11,023 nucleotides of DNA, from NCBI GenBank assembly GCA_937958685.1, contig CALGNF010000126.1:1-11023 (forward strand), given 5' to 3'. The position numbers and the translations under genes were made by a program. Shown here piece after piece: positions 1 through 6,863 of this stretch (the first letter of the stretch is position 1; every line of letters starts with the position of its first letter). The DNA is from an uncultured Caryophanales bacterium. GTDB taxonomy: Bacteria; Bacillota_I; Bacilli_A; Izemoplasmatales; Hujiaoplasmataceae. Below the pieces are notes generated by a model. It saw nothing but the letters and a program-made list of their open reading frames with translations. It did no database searches and was not told where the DNA came from.

Positions 1-662
1 GGGTTGTCGATCGCCGACCACAGCAGCTGTTGGTTGCGATGCAGTTCCAGGGCGTTGTTCAGGCGGTCGCTCTGGTTGTGCAGGGAAATCGAGAGCACCG
101 CGACCGCGAACGGGAATAAACCGATGAAGACAGGCGCGATGCGGGCGATGACATCGAATGCCCTTGGCCAGGGAATCGCCAACTGGGCGAGGACGGTCGC
201 GATATGGGCGATGAGACCAAGAAGATAATATTCGAAGAAACGCGTCATCTTGGGCAGGCGCGTGCGGAAATGTTGCCAGGTGAGTCCGATCGTTGAACTC
301 AGGACGATGGTCAGGATGCCGGCGTAGACACCGTCGCCGCCGACCGCGAAAATGCGGTAAACGAGCGCGATCACCATCGCGACAGCGGTCGTGATCCCGC
401 CGAAAAAGGCGCCGGTGACGACGAGCAGCACGCTCCGGGCATCAAAGATCAGGCCTTCGTCGATGCGCCAGGGCGTCATCATGATCAACACCGAAAAGCC
501 GCCGATGATCAACCCCAGGAGCGCTTGCCAAAGCCGCGTCTGCGGGCGTGAGGTGATGTTCGTCGAGCCATAGAGAAAAAGCAGCGCAAACAGCAGGATG
601 ATGTTTTGCGCCAGGCTGACGAGCGATTCAAGCAAGAATTCGACAAGTTCGCCGAAACCCAT
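1..662 (-). CDS. 5TM-LYT (LytS/YhcK-type) membrane sensor protein, 3' end cut by window
   Basis: The first 220 residues are visible; the frame is still open at base 1. About six hydrophobic segments lie between residues 15 and 195. The stretch GLIFDARSVLLVVTGAFFGG (70-89), followed by a YRIFAVGGDGVYAG segment, matches the 5TM receptor domain of LytS/YhcK proteins, which is normally joined to a histidine kinase, GGDEF or similar output domain. After residue 195 the protein becomes polar (HNQSDRLNNALELHRNQQ), which looks like a linker helix into a cytoplasmic PAS or output domain outside the window. The start at 662 is preferred because AGGGAGGCGG lies 11 bases upstream; an in-frame ATG at 686 is the alternative. 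It has its own promoter (702-730). The output domain, and so whether this is a kinase or a cyclic-di-GMP enzyme, cannot be told. Confidence 0.82.
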   Translation of the reverse strand, partial: MGFGELVEFLLESLVSLAQNIILLFALLFLYGSTNITSRPQTRLWQALLGLIIGGFSVLIMMTPWRIDEGLIFDARSVLLVVTGAFFGGITTAVAMVIALVYRIFAVGGDGVYAGILTIVLSSTIGLTWQHFRTRLPKMTRFFEYYLLGLIAHIATVLAQLAIPWPRAFDVIARIAPVFIGLFPFAVAVLSISLHNQSDRLNNALELHRNQQLLWSAIDN

Positions 663-701
663 CGCCGCAACCGCCTCCCTTGGCATCGCGTATCTCTTTA
701 T

Positions 702-730
702 ATTTTACAGGAAATCACACCAACATGCAA
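702..730 (-). promoter_or_regulatory. Sigma-A-type promoter of the 5TM-LYT sensor gene
   Basis: On the minus strand a -35 TTGCAT (730..725) and a -10 TAAAAT (707..702) are separated by exactly 17 bases. The start codon follows about 40 bases downstream. An imperfect dyad (729-747) abuts the -35 and could be an operator. Confidence 0.6.
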
Positions 731-747
731 CAAGGTGGACCAATGTT

Positions 748-1380
748 TCACAGATCGGGATTGCTCGTGAGGACATCCGCCAGGCGTGCCGCCTCGCCGT
801 GTCCGGAGCAGATGGGCGTGCCCCGGGAGAATTCGCGCACGATTCGGGCAAGTGATTTGCGCAAGGCCGAAGCCGAACCGCCGAAGAGGTCGGTCCGGCC
901 GACGCCATCGGAAAACAAGGTGTCGCCCGTGAACAGCGTGTCACCAAGGGCATAGCAGACCGATCCCGCGGTATGGCCCGGGGTGTGGATCACCCTGATG
1001 GTCTCGCCGAGGAGCATGATCGTGTCTGTGTCTTTGTGCGTGATGAGCTCCAGATGGTCCGGAACCAAAAACCGGGCATTGAAGGCGCGGGCGTAGTTTC
1101 TGGACTCGTCCCTGAGCGCCTCGCGGTCGAGTTCGTGGATGTGGATCGTGAAACGATGGGTTTTCGCGAGGCTCACGAGATCCCGCAGATGGTCGAAGTG
1201 GCCGTGGGTGAGCAAAACGGCCCTGAGAGCGAGCCCATGGTCGTCAAGATAGGCGCAAAGCGCCGTCCCGTTGAAACCCGGATCGATGACAAACGCCTCG
1301 CCGTCTTTGGCGAGGAGGTAGCTGTTCTGTTCGGCGATGTTGTCGTTGAAAGTCTTGTGGCGCAGTGTTTTCAGTGCCAA
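748..1380 (-). CDS. MBL-fold metallo-hydrolase (glyoxalase II / GloB-like)
   Basis: This 210-residue protein is a metallo-beta-lactamase-fold hydrolase of the small glyoxalase II-like (YcbL-type) group. The metal ligands are all present: HGHFDH at 59-64, H136 in HTPGHTAGS, D153 in TGDTLF and H194 in SGHG. The N-terminal NSYLL and VIDPG stretches are also typical. It is a single-domain protein with no C-terminal substrate domain, so the thioester substrate cannot be assigned; S-lactoylglutathione-like thioesters are the family precedent. No ATG fits the start: a TGA lies directly upstream of TTG at 1380. The best Shine-Dalgarno match, GGGGTGAT, overlaps that TTG, so CTG at 1374 is an alternative start with better spacing. 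No clear promoter of its own is seen; transcription may come from readthrough of the rpmG terminator 39 bases upstream. Confidence 0.88.
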   Translation of the reverse strand: MALKTLRHKTFNDNIAEQNSYLLAKDGEAFVIDPGFNGTALCAYLDDHGLALRAVLLTHGHFDHLRDLVSLAKTHRFTIHIHELDREALRDESRNYARAFNARFLVPDHLELITHKDTDTIMLLGETIRVIHTPGHTAGSVCYALGDTLFTGDTLFSDGVGRTDLFGGSASALRKSLARIVREFSRGTPICSGHGEAARLADVLTSNPDL

Positions 1381-1418
1381 TCACCCCGTTTTTGCTGGTT
1401 CTTGAAGGCAGGCAATCA

Positions 1419-1443
1419 AGAAAAAAACTTCATCGCTGAAGTT
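1419..1443 (-). terminator. Rho-independent terminator of rpmG
   Basis: On the minus strand the perfect 7-bp stem AACTTCA / TGAAGTT with loop GCGA is followed by a run of Ts. The stem begins inside the rpmG stop codon, so the hairpin is as close as it can be to the gene. The stem is AT-rich and may be leaky, which would feed the MBL gene downstream. Confidence 0.8.
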
Positions 1444-1591
1444 ATTTCTTTTCCTTGTGAACTGTCTGCTTCTGGCAACGCGGGCAGTACTTTTTCACTT
1501 CCATGCGGTCCGGATGGGTTTTTTTGTTTTTGGTGAGCGTATAGTTTTCCTGGTTACACTCGGTACATCTCAAAGTGAATTGAACGCGCAT
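1442..1591 (-). CDS. rpmG: 50S ribosomal protein bL33 (RpmG)
   Basis: This short gene encodes a 49-residue basic protein starting [19 protein letters not shown] and ending in HKEKK. Length, the central K/N-rich segment and the YCPRC motif identify bL33 of the large ribosomal subunit. It carries two CxxC pairs (CTEC at 9-12, CPRC at 36-39), so it is the zinc-binding C+ form. GGAGG (1603..1599) lies 7 bases before ATG. A promoter (1620-1648) and a terminator (1419-1443) bracket it, so it is mainly a single-gene unit. In many Bacillota one rpmG copy lies near secE and nusG; here its neighbours are manA and an MBL hydrolase, so another copy may exist elsewhere. Confidence 0.95.
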   Translation of the reverse strand: MRVQFTLRCTECNQENYTLTKNKKTHPDRMEVKKYCPRCQKQTVHKEKK

Positions 1592-1619
1592 ACTGAATCC
1601 TCCAATCGGTCACTGCTAT

Positions 1620-1648
1620 ATTTTATAATCAAATCACGAAAAAAGCAA
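1620..1648 (-). promoter_or_regulatory. Promoter of rpmG
   Basis: On the minus strand TTGCTT (1648..1643) and TAAAAT (1625..1620) are spaced by 17 bases; an overlapping TATAAA is also present. The predicted transcript start lies about ten bases before the GGAGG of rpmG, giving a very short leader. T-rich tracts lie upstream and within the spacer. Confidence 0.55.
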
Positions 1649-1686
1649 GCAAAAAAAGTCAAATCCGTGCTCCGCGCCGCCGTCGC

Positions 1687-2565
1687 CTATACCAATCGCA
1701 CCCGGGCGTATTGGAACGCTCCGCTCACGGTGTAAGGGCAACGCGAGGTGAGCATCAGGAAGTCGCCCGCATGGACGGTCTCGCCGTTGATCCGGCCCTC
1801 GCCAAAGAGCACATAAAGGTAATCGCCGAAGCGATCGGCCGTATGCCGCCTCACGCCGTCGTTGACCTCGATCGCATAGCGAAAATGATCGTTACGGTGG
1901 TGGCGGATCAATTCCTGGCTGCCATAGCCGATCACGTCCAGGGCTTTGTCAAGGTGCAACTCCCTGGGCTTGCCGTTTTCCCGGCGGTCGTAATCGTAAA
2001 CTCTGTAGGTGACATCGCTCGACTGGGACACCTCAAGGAGGAAGGTGTCCGCGCCGATGGCGTGGAGGGTCCCCGCGGGGATATAGAAGAAATCGCCGGC
2101 TTGGAGCGGGTGGCTTCTGAGCAGTACATCATAGTTGCCCGCAGCCACCAATCGTTGAAACATCTCCCGGTTTTCGGCGTTGTGGCCGATCGTGATCCGG
2201 GCTCCGGCACCCGCGGCGATCACGTACCAGCACTCGTCCTTGCCGTGCTGGCGCTCATGTTGGCTGGCATAGGCTTCGCCGGGATGGACCTGGACGCTCA
2301 AATCGGCCAACGCATCGATCAGTTTCATCAGGATCGGAAACTCCGGCGCCGGATAGTCGCCGAAAAGCGCGCGCCTTTGTTGGTACAGCTCTCTTAGGGT
2401 CATCCCTTGATAGGGACCGCCCGCGATCAGGTTGCTGGCGCTTCTGTGGGCGCTTACGCCCCAGCATTCGCCCAGGCGGTCGGCGGATTGAACGCCATAA
2501 AGTTCGGCGATGCGGTTTCCGCCCCAGATTTTCGGGAAAAACAGCGGCGTGAGCCTGATGATCAT
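1687..2565 (-). CDS. manA: Mannose-6-phosphate isomerase, class I, short form
   Basis: This 292-residue cupin enzyme interconverts mannose 6-phosphate and fructose 6-phosphate in the cytoplasm. The N-terminal PLFFPKIWGGNRIAELYG is the class I signature. Predicted zinc ligands are Q92 and H94 (VQVHP), E111 (KDECWYV) and H168 (IPAGTLHAI). R188 in SSDVTYRVYDYDR corresponds to the conserved catalytic-region arginine. The length fits the short Bacillus-type ManA/Pmi, which lacks the long helical insertion of enterobacterial enzymes. A strong AAGGAGGATCGCC site precedes ATG at 2565, and an extended -10 promoter lies 43 bases upstream. The gene is transcribed alone; upstream transcription is stopped by the terminator at 2639-2661. 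No clear hairpin terminator follows the TAG stop at 1687. Confidence 0.93.
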   Translation of the reverse strand: MIIRLTPLFFPKIWGGNRIAELYGVQSADRLGECWGVSAHRSASNLIAGGPYQGMTLRELYQQRRALFGDYPAPEFPILMKLIDALADLSVQVHPGEAYASQHERQHGKDECWYVIAAGAGARITIGHNAENREMFQRLVAAGNYDVLLRSHPLQAGDFFYIPAGTLHAIGADTFLLEVSQSSDVTYRVYDYDRRENGKPRELHLDKALDVIGYGSQELIRHHRNDHFRYAIEVNDGVRRHTADRFGDYLYVLFGEGRINGETVHAGDFLMLTSRCPYTVSGAFQYARVRLV

Positions 2566-2607
2566 GGCGATCCTCCTTGGCTTGAGGCGAGCTCGTTTCT
2601 TGAGAAC

Positions 2608-2616
2608 ATTATATCA
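2608..2616 (-). promoter_or_regulatory. Extended -10 promoter of manA
   Basis: On the minus strand TGATATAAT is a perfect extended -10 (TGn plus TATAAT). The hexamer 17 bases upstream, TGCACT, is a poor -35, as expected when the extended -10 does the work. It lies between the terminator of the upstream operon and the manA ribosome binding site. Confidence 0.7.
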
Positions 2617-2638
2617 TAGATCCAGCTCGGAGTGCACG

Positions 2639-2661
2639 AAAAAAACAGGCCCTGAGGCCTG
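2639..2661 (-). terminator. Rho-independent terminator of the DUF2177-FakAB-DUF1295 operon
   Basis: On the minus strand the perfect 6-bp GC-rich stem CAGGCC / GGCCTG with loop TCAG is followed by seven Ts. It begins 7 bases after the stop codon of the DUF1295 gene. Confidence 0.92.
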
Positions 2662-2667
2662 GGTGGT

Positions 2668-3450
2668 TCATTTTTTCGGGGGCAGGGGGAAGAATGCGGA
2701 AGTGCGGCGCTTGTAATCAGCGAATTCCGCATTGCCCTCATAGCGTTTCTCGAGCAGGGGGATCCCCGAGACGAACAGCAAGAGGTAGGTGATCACCAAC
2801 GGTGAGATCAAGGCATATACCCCGAAGTCGGTCAAAAGCACGATCAGCCACAGACCCCACCAGATCAGTGTTTCACCAAAGTAGTTCGGATGGCGGGTGT
2901 AGCGCCACAGGCCGGACTGCATGATTTTTCCGCGGTTTGTTTCCTGTTTCAGGAATTGGCGCAACTGGTAATCGCCGACACCCTCGAAGAAGAGCCCGGT
3001 GAGGAGGACCGCCGCGCCGATGATGAGCAGGGGGAGCGGCACTTCCTTGGTCGTGGTATAGGCGGCCAGGATCGGCGTCGCGATCACGGCCATGAAACCG
3101 GCCTGCGACATGAAGACGCGGAAGAACGCCTGGACATGGGGATTCTTCTTGCCCCATTTTTTCCGCATGTCCTGATAGCGGTAGTCCTCGGGTTTCTTGA
3201 AGTTGCGGATGCTGATGTAGAGGAAGAGCCTGAGTCCCCACAGCGCGACGAGGATTGTCACGACGATCTGGAAGGGATACAACGAATCGGTGATCAATTG
3301 ATAAAGCAGACTATACACGGCCATAAGGACGAACCCGAGGCCCCAGCCGATATCGACGATCGCGTTGTTGTTCTTGATCTGGGCGATGATGAAAAAGACG
3401 GTGAAGTAGCTGATGAGCAGGATCGCTGCCCCGAGCAGATAGCCCCACAT
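2668..3450 (-). CDS. DUF1295 family membrane protein (steroid 5-alpha-reductase-like fold)
   Basis: This 260-residue integral membrane protein has about six to seven hydrophobic segments (5-25, 33-52, 58-80, 112-130, 138-155, 195-228). The diagnostic C-terminal motif LWRYTRHPNYFGE (181-193) and the later RYEGNAEFADYKRRTSAFFP place it in the DUF1295 branch of the steroid 5-alpha-reductase / isoprenylcysteine methyltransferase-like superfamily, whose motif binds a nucleotide cofactor. The substrate is not known; a lipid-like substrate is inferred from the fold and from the co-transcribed fatty-acid-kinase-like gene. The start ATG is 2 bases after the TAA of the upstream gene, and its GAGGAGG site lies inside that gene's 3' end, so translation is probably coupled. 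It is the last gene of its operon. Confidence 0.87.
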   Translation of the reverse strand: MWGYLLGAAILLISYFTVFFIIAQIKNNNAIVDIGWGLGFVLMAVYSLLYQLITDSLYPFQIVVTILVALWGLRLFLYISIRNFKKPEDYRYQDMRKKWGKKNPHVQAFFRVFMSQAGFMAVIATPILAAYTTTKEVPLPLLIIGAAVLLTGLFFEGVGDYQLRQFLKQETNRGKIMQSGLWRYTRHPNYFGETLIWWGLWLIVLLTDFGVYALISPLVITYLLLFVSGIPLLEKRYEGNAEFADYKRRTSAFFPLPPKK

Positions 3451-3452
3451 GG

Positions 3453-5198
3453 TTATTCGACCTCCTCTGTGAAGACGGCGGCGGCGGCGACCGCGCCGAT
3501 GCCGGCGTTCATCGCGACGATCGGGGAGATCGAGGTGATGAAGGTCGGCTGCTTGCCAACCTCGGCGGCGATCCGATCAGCCAGTTTCTGAGCTCTTTCC
3601 GGATCAAGGGCGTGGACGACGACGTACTCGTCAACGGGTTTTTGCTTGAGCAGTTTGACGATTTGCTTCTGGTTCTTCTTGAGGCTCAGGGCTTTCTCCT
3701 TGATCATGCCCTTGCCGTCGGCATCGATCGAGACGACCGGTTTCAAGTTCAGGATTTTGGCGGCAAGACCGGTGACCTTGGACACGCGGCCCTGCTTGAC
3801 CATGTACTTGAGGGTCTTGACGGACACATAGATCTTCGTGCGTTTGGCCAGCAGCTCGAGCTGTTCGACGATTTCCGCAAGGGATTTGCCGCTGGCGATC
3901 ATCCGGGCGGCGTTGACAACCAGCAAGCCTTCGCTCGCCGAGTTTTGTCTGGAATCGAACAGGTGCAGTTTCGGATTGGTCTTCTGGTATTGGACGAGGC
4001 TGTTGTAGGTGCCGCTCATTTGGCTGGAGACGGTGATCACCAGGATCTGCTCGTAATGGTCGGAAAGGAAGTCGAACAAACGCTCGATCGTCCGTTTGTC
4101 GGGCTGGGCCGAGGAGAAGGACTCGGCCTTTTGGAGCAGTTCATAGAAGGTTTCGTTGGAGATCGAGAAACGGTCGATGTAGGAGACACCGTCGACCATC
4201 AGGCTCATCGGGAGCTGGTGGATGTTGTATTGGTCGAGAAGCTCGTTGGGAATGTCGGCGATCGTGTCGGTCACGAGCGCGATTTTGGGCTTGTTTTCCT
4301 GCATCGAGGTCTGCTCGCGGATCATGTCGTCGACTTTCTGGTCGACGATCTGCCCATACTCGCGGAGTTTGAGAAAGAAGCGGTCGGGATGGTCGGTGTG
4401 GATGTGGATGCGCATCTTTTCCTGCCTGCCGGAGACAATCAGGCTCGAGCCGTGCTCCTGGAAGAGGTTGCGAAGGTCGGGGGCTGTGCGATTGACATTG
4501 ATCAAAAGCGCCTCGGTGCAGAAGCGTTCGGTGACGACCATCTCGTGGATATCAGGCGTGGTCTCGATGGCCTCGACGATGATGGGAACGTCGACGACGC
4601 CGGTTTCGAGGTAGTAGTTGATGCCCTCCAAAAAGGCGGTGAAGCCTTCGGCGCCGGCATCGACGACCTTGTTTTTCTTTAAGACTTCCAATTCTTCCGT
4701 CGTCTCCTTGAGCGCGATCTTGGCGCGTTCGAGGGAGGTCTTGAAGTAGGCGTTGAAACTCTCGTGGTGATCGAGGATGTCGAAGGATTTCCGAAGGACC
4801 GTCAGGATCGTGCCCTCGACGGGGTTCACGAGCGCCTGGTAGGCCTTTTTGACGGCGTGGGCGACGGCTTCCTTGAAATCCGAGAGCCCCGCCGAGGCTT
4901 TGCCCTTCAGTTTCTCTTAGAGGCCGTTGAAATACTCGGCGAAGATGATGCCGGAATTACCCCTGGAGCCGGTGATCGCGGCATTGGCGATCGATTCCAT
5001 CGTTTCCGAGAGGTCTTCCGAGGGTTTCGCCTCGTTGATGATCGTCTGCATCAAATACGACATGTTCGTGCCGGTGTCGCCGTCGGGGACGGGAAAGACG
5101 TTGATCTTGTTCAGGTGGTCCTTCTTCCCGATGAGTTTTCTCGCGCCGGCGATGAAGGCGTTGTACAGCTCGTTGCCTTTGATGGTCATCATTTCCAT
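3453..5198 (-). pseudogene. DAK2-DegV fusion (FakA-like kinase joined to FakB-like fatty-acid-binding domain), interrupted by one in-frame TAA
   Basis: Read through one stop, this is a 581-codon protein with three parts. Residues 1 to about 190 are a DAK2 kinase domain with the nucleotide-metal motif VFPVPDGDTGTNM (DGDTG at 39-43) and SRGNSGIIFAEYF. Residues about 205-300 match the FakA/YloV middle domain, including C227 in ERFCTEA and H265 and H267 in RIHIHTDHP, positions expected to bind zinc. Residues about 305-575 are a DegV domain with VTDTIADIP, SSQMSGTYNS and LKYMVKQGRVS. In Staphylococcus FakA and FakB are separate proteins that phosphorylate fatty acids; here both are in one chain. 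Codon 94 (4919..4917) is TAA; homology resumes in the same frame at once (EKLKGKASAGLSDF), so no bases are gained or lost. The start at 5198 has GAGGTGA 5 bases upstream, overlapping the upstream stop. The downstream fragment has no credible start. A sequencing error is equally possible. Confidence 0.85.
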
Positions 5199-5203
5199 CT
5201 GCG

Positions 5204-5590
5204 TCACCTCACGATCAGATAGGTGATCGTCGAGACGGCCGCGCCGAGGAACGACCCCCAGGCGAGGTCGATCAGGGTTATCTGCCAAGGCCAGCCTTTG
5301 AGGGTGGCGAGATTGGTGAGATCATAGGTGGCGTAGGCGATGAATCCGAACAGGGCGCCGGCACCGAGGGCGTAGACGAGGGAGGCCTTGTCCACTGCCG
5401 GATGGATGACGAAGAAGACCAGACCGACGATGAACAATAGGTAGAAGGCGATCGCCGGGATCCATTTGACCGGTCCCATGAGCTCGCCCAGGTATTTGGC
5501 GTACAGGTTTTTGGCGATCAGGGTCAGCCAGATCATATCGATGACGAGAAAAACGGCTAATGCAATCAAATAATATTTGATGAATGGCAT
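5204..5590 (-). CDS. DUF2177 family membrane protein
   Basis: This 128-residue protein has four hydrophobic segments (5-27, 44-62, 73-90, 103-127). The N-terminal IDMIWLTLIAKNLY and the conserved YATYDLTNLATLKGWPW (87-103) are hallmarks of DUF2177. No biochemical function is known for the family. It is the first gene of a three-gene operon: an extended -10 promoter lies just upstream, and GAGGTGAT (5601..5594) sits 3 bases before the ATG. Its stop codon is embedded in the ribosome binding site of the DAK2-DegV gene, so the two are probably translationally coupled. An accessory or membrane-anchoring role for that protein is only inference. Confidence 0.87.
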   Translation of the reverse strand: MPFIKYYLIALAVFLVIDMIWLTLIAKNLYAKYLGELMGPVKWIPAIAFYLLFIVGLVFFVIHPAVDKASLVYALGAGALFGFIAYATYDLTNLATLKGWPWQITLIDLAWGSFLGAAVSTITYLIVR

Positions 5591-5608
5591 GGTATCACCT
5601 CAAGGAGA

Positions 5609-5617
5609 ATAATATCA
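5609..5617 (-). promoter_or_regulatory. Extended -10 promoter of the DUF2177 operon
   Basis: On the minus strand TGATATTAT forms an extended -10. The region 17 bases upstream has no good -35. The predicted transcript start is almost at the GAGGTGAT site, so the 5' leader would be only about 15 bases. Confidence 0.6.
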
Positions 5618-5665
5618 TGTTTCGCGGCCGCTGGGTAGATAAATGCTCAAAAAACAGCAAAGATG

Positions 5666-5701
5666 AAAAGGACCGGTTCTTTCCCAAGGGAAAGCCGGTC
5701 C
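5666..5701 (-). terminator. Rho-independent terminator of the gdhA-DUF1015-serC-serA operon
   Basis: On the minus strand GGACCGG pairs with CCGGTCC, and an inner stem CTTTCC / GGAAAG with loop CTTG continues it with a two-base AA bulge. TTTT follows. It begins 10 bases after the serA stop and is the only clear terminator downstream of gdhA. Confidence 0.9.
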
Positions 5702-5711
5702 ACGGTATGTC

Positions 5712-6863
5712 TTAGACGATCCTGCACCGGATTACGCCAGCGAGGCCGCTTACCAATGACAAGTCGGCGAGCTCTCCGTCGAGGTCGACGACGGTGGCGG
5801 CGTAGTCGGCGTTAGCCTTGTCAACGATGTTCTTGATGTTGGCCTTGCCGGCGAGGGCTTTGGTGAGATGGGCAAGAAAGGTGTTGTCCGCCTTGCGGAG
5901 GATCTGGATGCGGAAGGCGCCGTTCTTTTTACCGGCACACAGTTTGGGGTAATTGACGGAATTCTTGATCGAGCCTTCCTCGACGAACTTCACCAGTTGG
6001 TCGACGGCCATGATCGCGCAGTTGTCCTCGGATTCCTCGGTCGAGGCTCCGAGATGGGGAATCGGGATGACACCATCCATGTTCGCTGTCTTGTGATTGG
6101 GGAAATCGGTGACATATTTGCGGACGATGCCGGCGGCGATCGCCTCCGCCAGGGCGTCGTCGTCGACGAGCTGGTCGCGGCTGAAATTGAGCAGGATCAC
6201 CCCGGGTTTGCATTTTTGGAAGACGGCGGCGTTGACCATGTGTTTGGTGGAATCGAGCAGGGGCAGATGGAGACTTAAAAAGTCGGCTTCGCCGTAGATG
6301 GCATCGAGCAAGGTCTCGATCTTGACCTCTTCTGGCAATTGGGCTTTGGCTTCGGGCGTCAGGTAGGGATCGTACCCCAGCACTTTCAACCCGAGATCGA
6401 CGCAGGCTTTGGCGACTTTGGCGCCGACGGCGCCGAGACCGATCACGCCGATCGTCTTGCCGGTGATCTCGGTGCCGCCAAAGGCGGCTTTGGCCTTCTC
6501 GACGGTTTTCGCGATTTCCGGATCATGCTTGTTTTCCTTGACCCAGTTGAGGCCTCCGATCACATCGCGCGAGGCAAGGAGCATGCCCGCGAGCACAAGT
6601 TCCTTGACGCCGTTGGCGTTGGCTCCGGGCGTGTTGAAGACGACGACGCCGGCAGCCGCCAGTTTATCCAAGGGGATGTTGTTCACGCCGGCACCGGCGC
6701 GGGCGACGGCAAGCAATGTCGGGGGGATCGGCAGTTCATGCATGCTGGCGCTGCGGACCAAGACGAGTTCGGCGCTTTCGGGATCGTCGGTCAGTGTGTA
6801 GTTTTTCGGGAGCTTTTTGGTTCCGAGGGGCGAGATCTTGTTCAGGCATGCGACTTTCATCAT
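5712..6863 (-). CDS. serA: D-3-phosphoglycerate dehydrogenase, short form with C-terminal ACT-like region
   Basis: This 383-residue enzyme oxidises 3-phosphoglycerate to 3-phosphohydroxypyruvate with NAD+, the first step of serine synthesis. Seen: the substrate-side RAGAGVNNIPLD (55-66), the Rossmann motif GVIGLGAVG (139-147), catalytic-type R229 in LLNFSRDQLVDDDAL, and H270 in IPHLGASTEESEDN. Residues about 315-383 look like an ACT domain (AFRIQILRK, VVDLDGEL), the usual site of serine feedback. The intervening acid region is short: the arginine-to-histidine gap is 41 residues instead of the usual 52, and the DVFE-type glutamate is replaced by VTDFPNHKTANMDG. The start at 6863 overlaps the serC stop as ATGA and has GAGGTG 5 bases upstream; the next ATG at 6860 is nearly as good. 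It is the last gene of the operon. Confidence 0.93.
   Translation of the reverse strand: MMKVACLNKISPLGTKKLPKNYTLTDDPESAELVLVRSASMHELPIPPTLLAVARAGAGVNNIPLDKLAAAGVVVFNTPGANANGVKELVLAGMLLASRDVIGGLNWVKENKHDPEIAKTVEKAKAAFGGTEITGKTIGVIGLGAVGAKVAKACVDLGLKVLGYDPYLTPEAKAQLPEEVKIETLLDAIYGEADFLSLHLPLLDSTKHMVNAAVFQKCKPGVILLNFSRDQLVDDDALAEAIAAGIVRKYVTDFPNHKTANMDGVIPIPHLGASTEESEDNCAIMAVDQLVKFVEEGSIKNSVNYPKLCAGKKNGAFRIQILRKADNTFLAHLTKALAGKANIKNIVDKANADYAATVVDLDGELADLSLVSGLAGVIRCRIV

Noticed and set aside
733..745. AGGTGGACC resembling the T-box antiterminator core on the plus strand
   Set aside because: The match is partial, no plus-strand gene follows it, and none of the other T-box elements is present.
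4917..4919. Recoded stop (alternative genetic code or programmed readthrough) in the DAK2-DegV gene
   Set aside because: TAA ends several other genes here, no readthrough or selenocysteine-type structure is seen (the codon is TAA, not TGA), and a one-base error or mutation is simpler.
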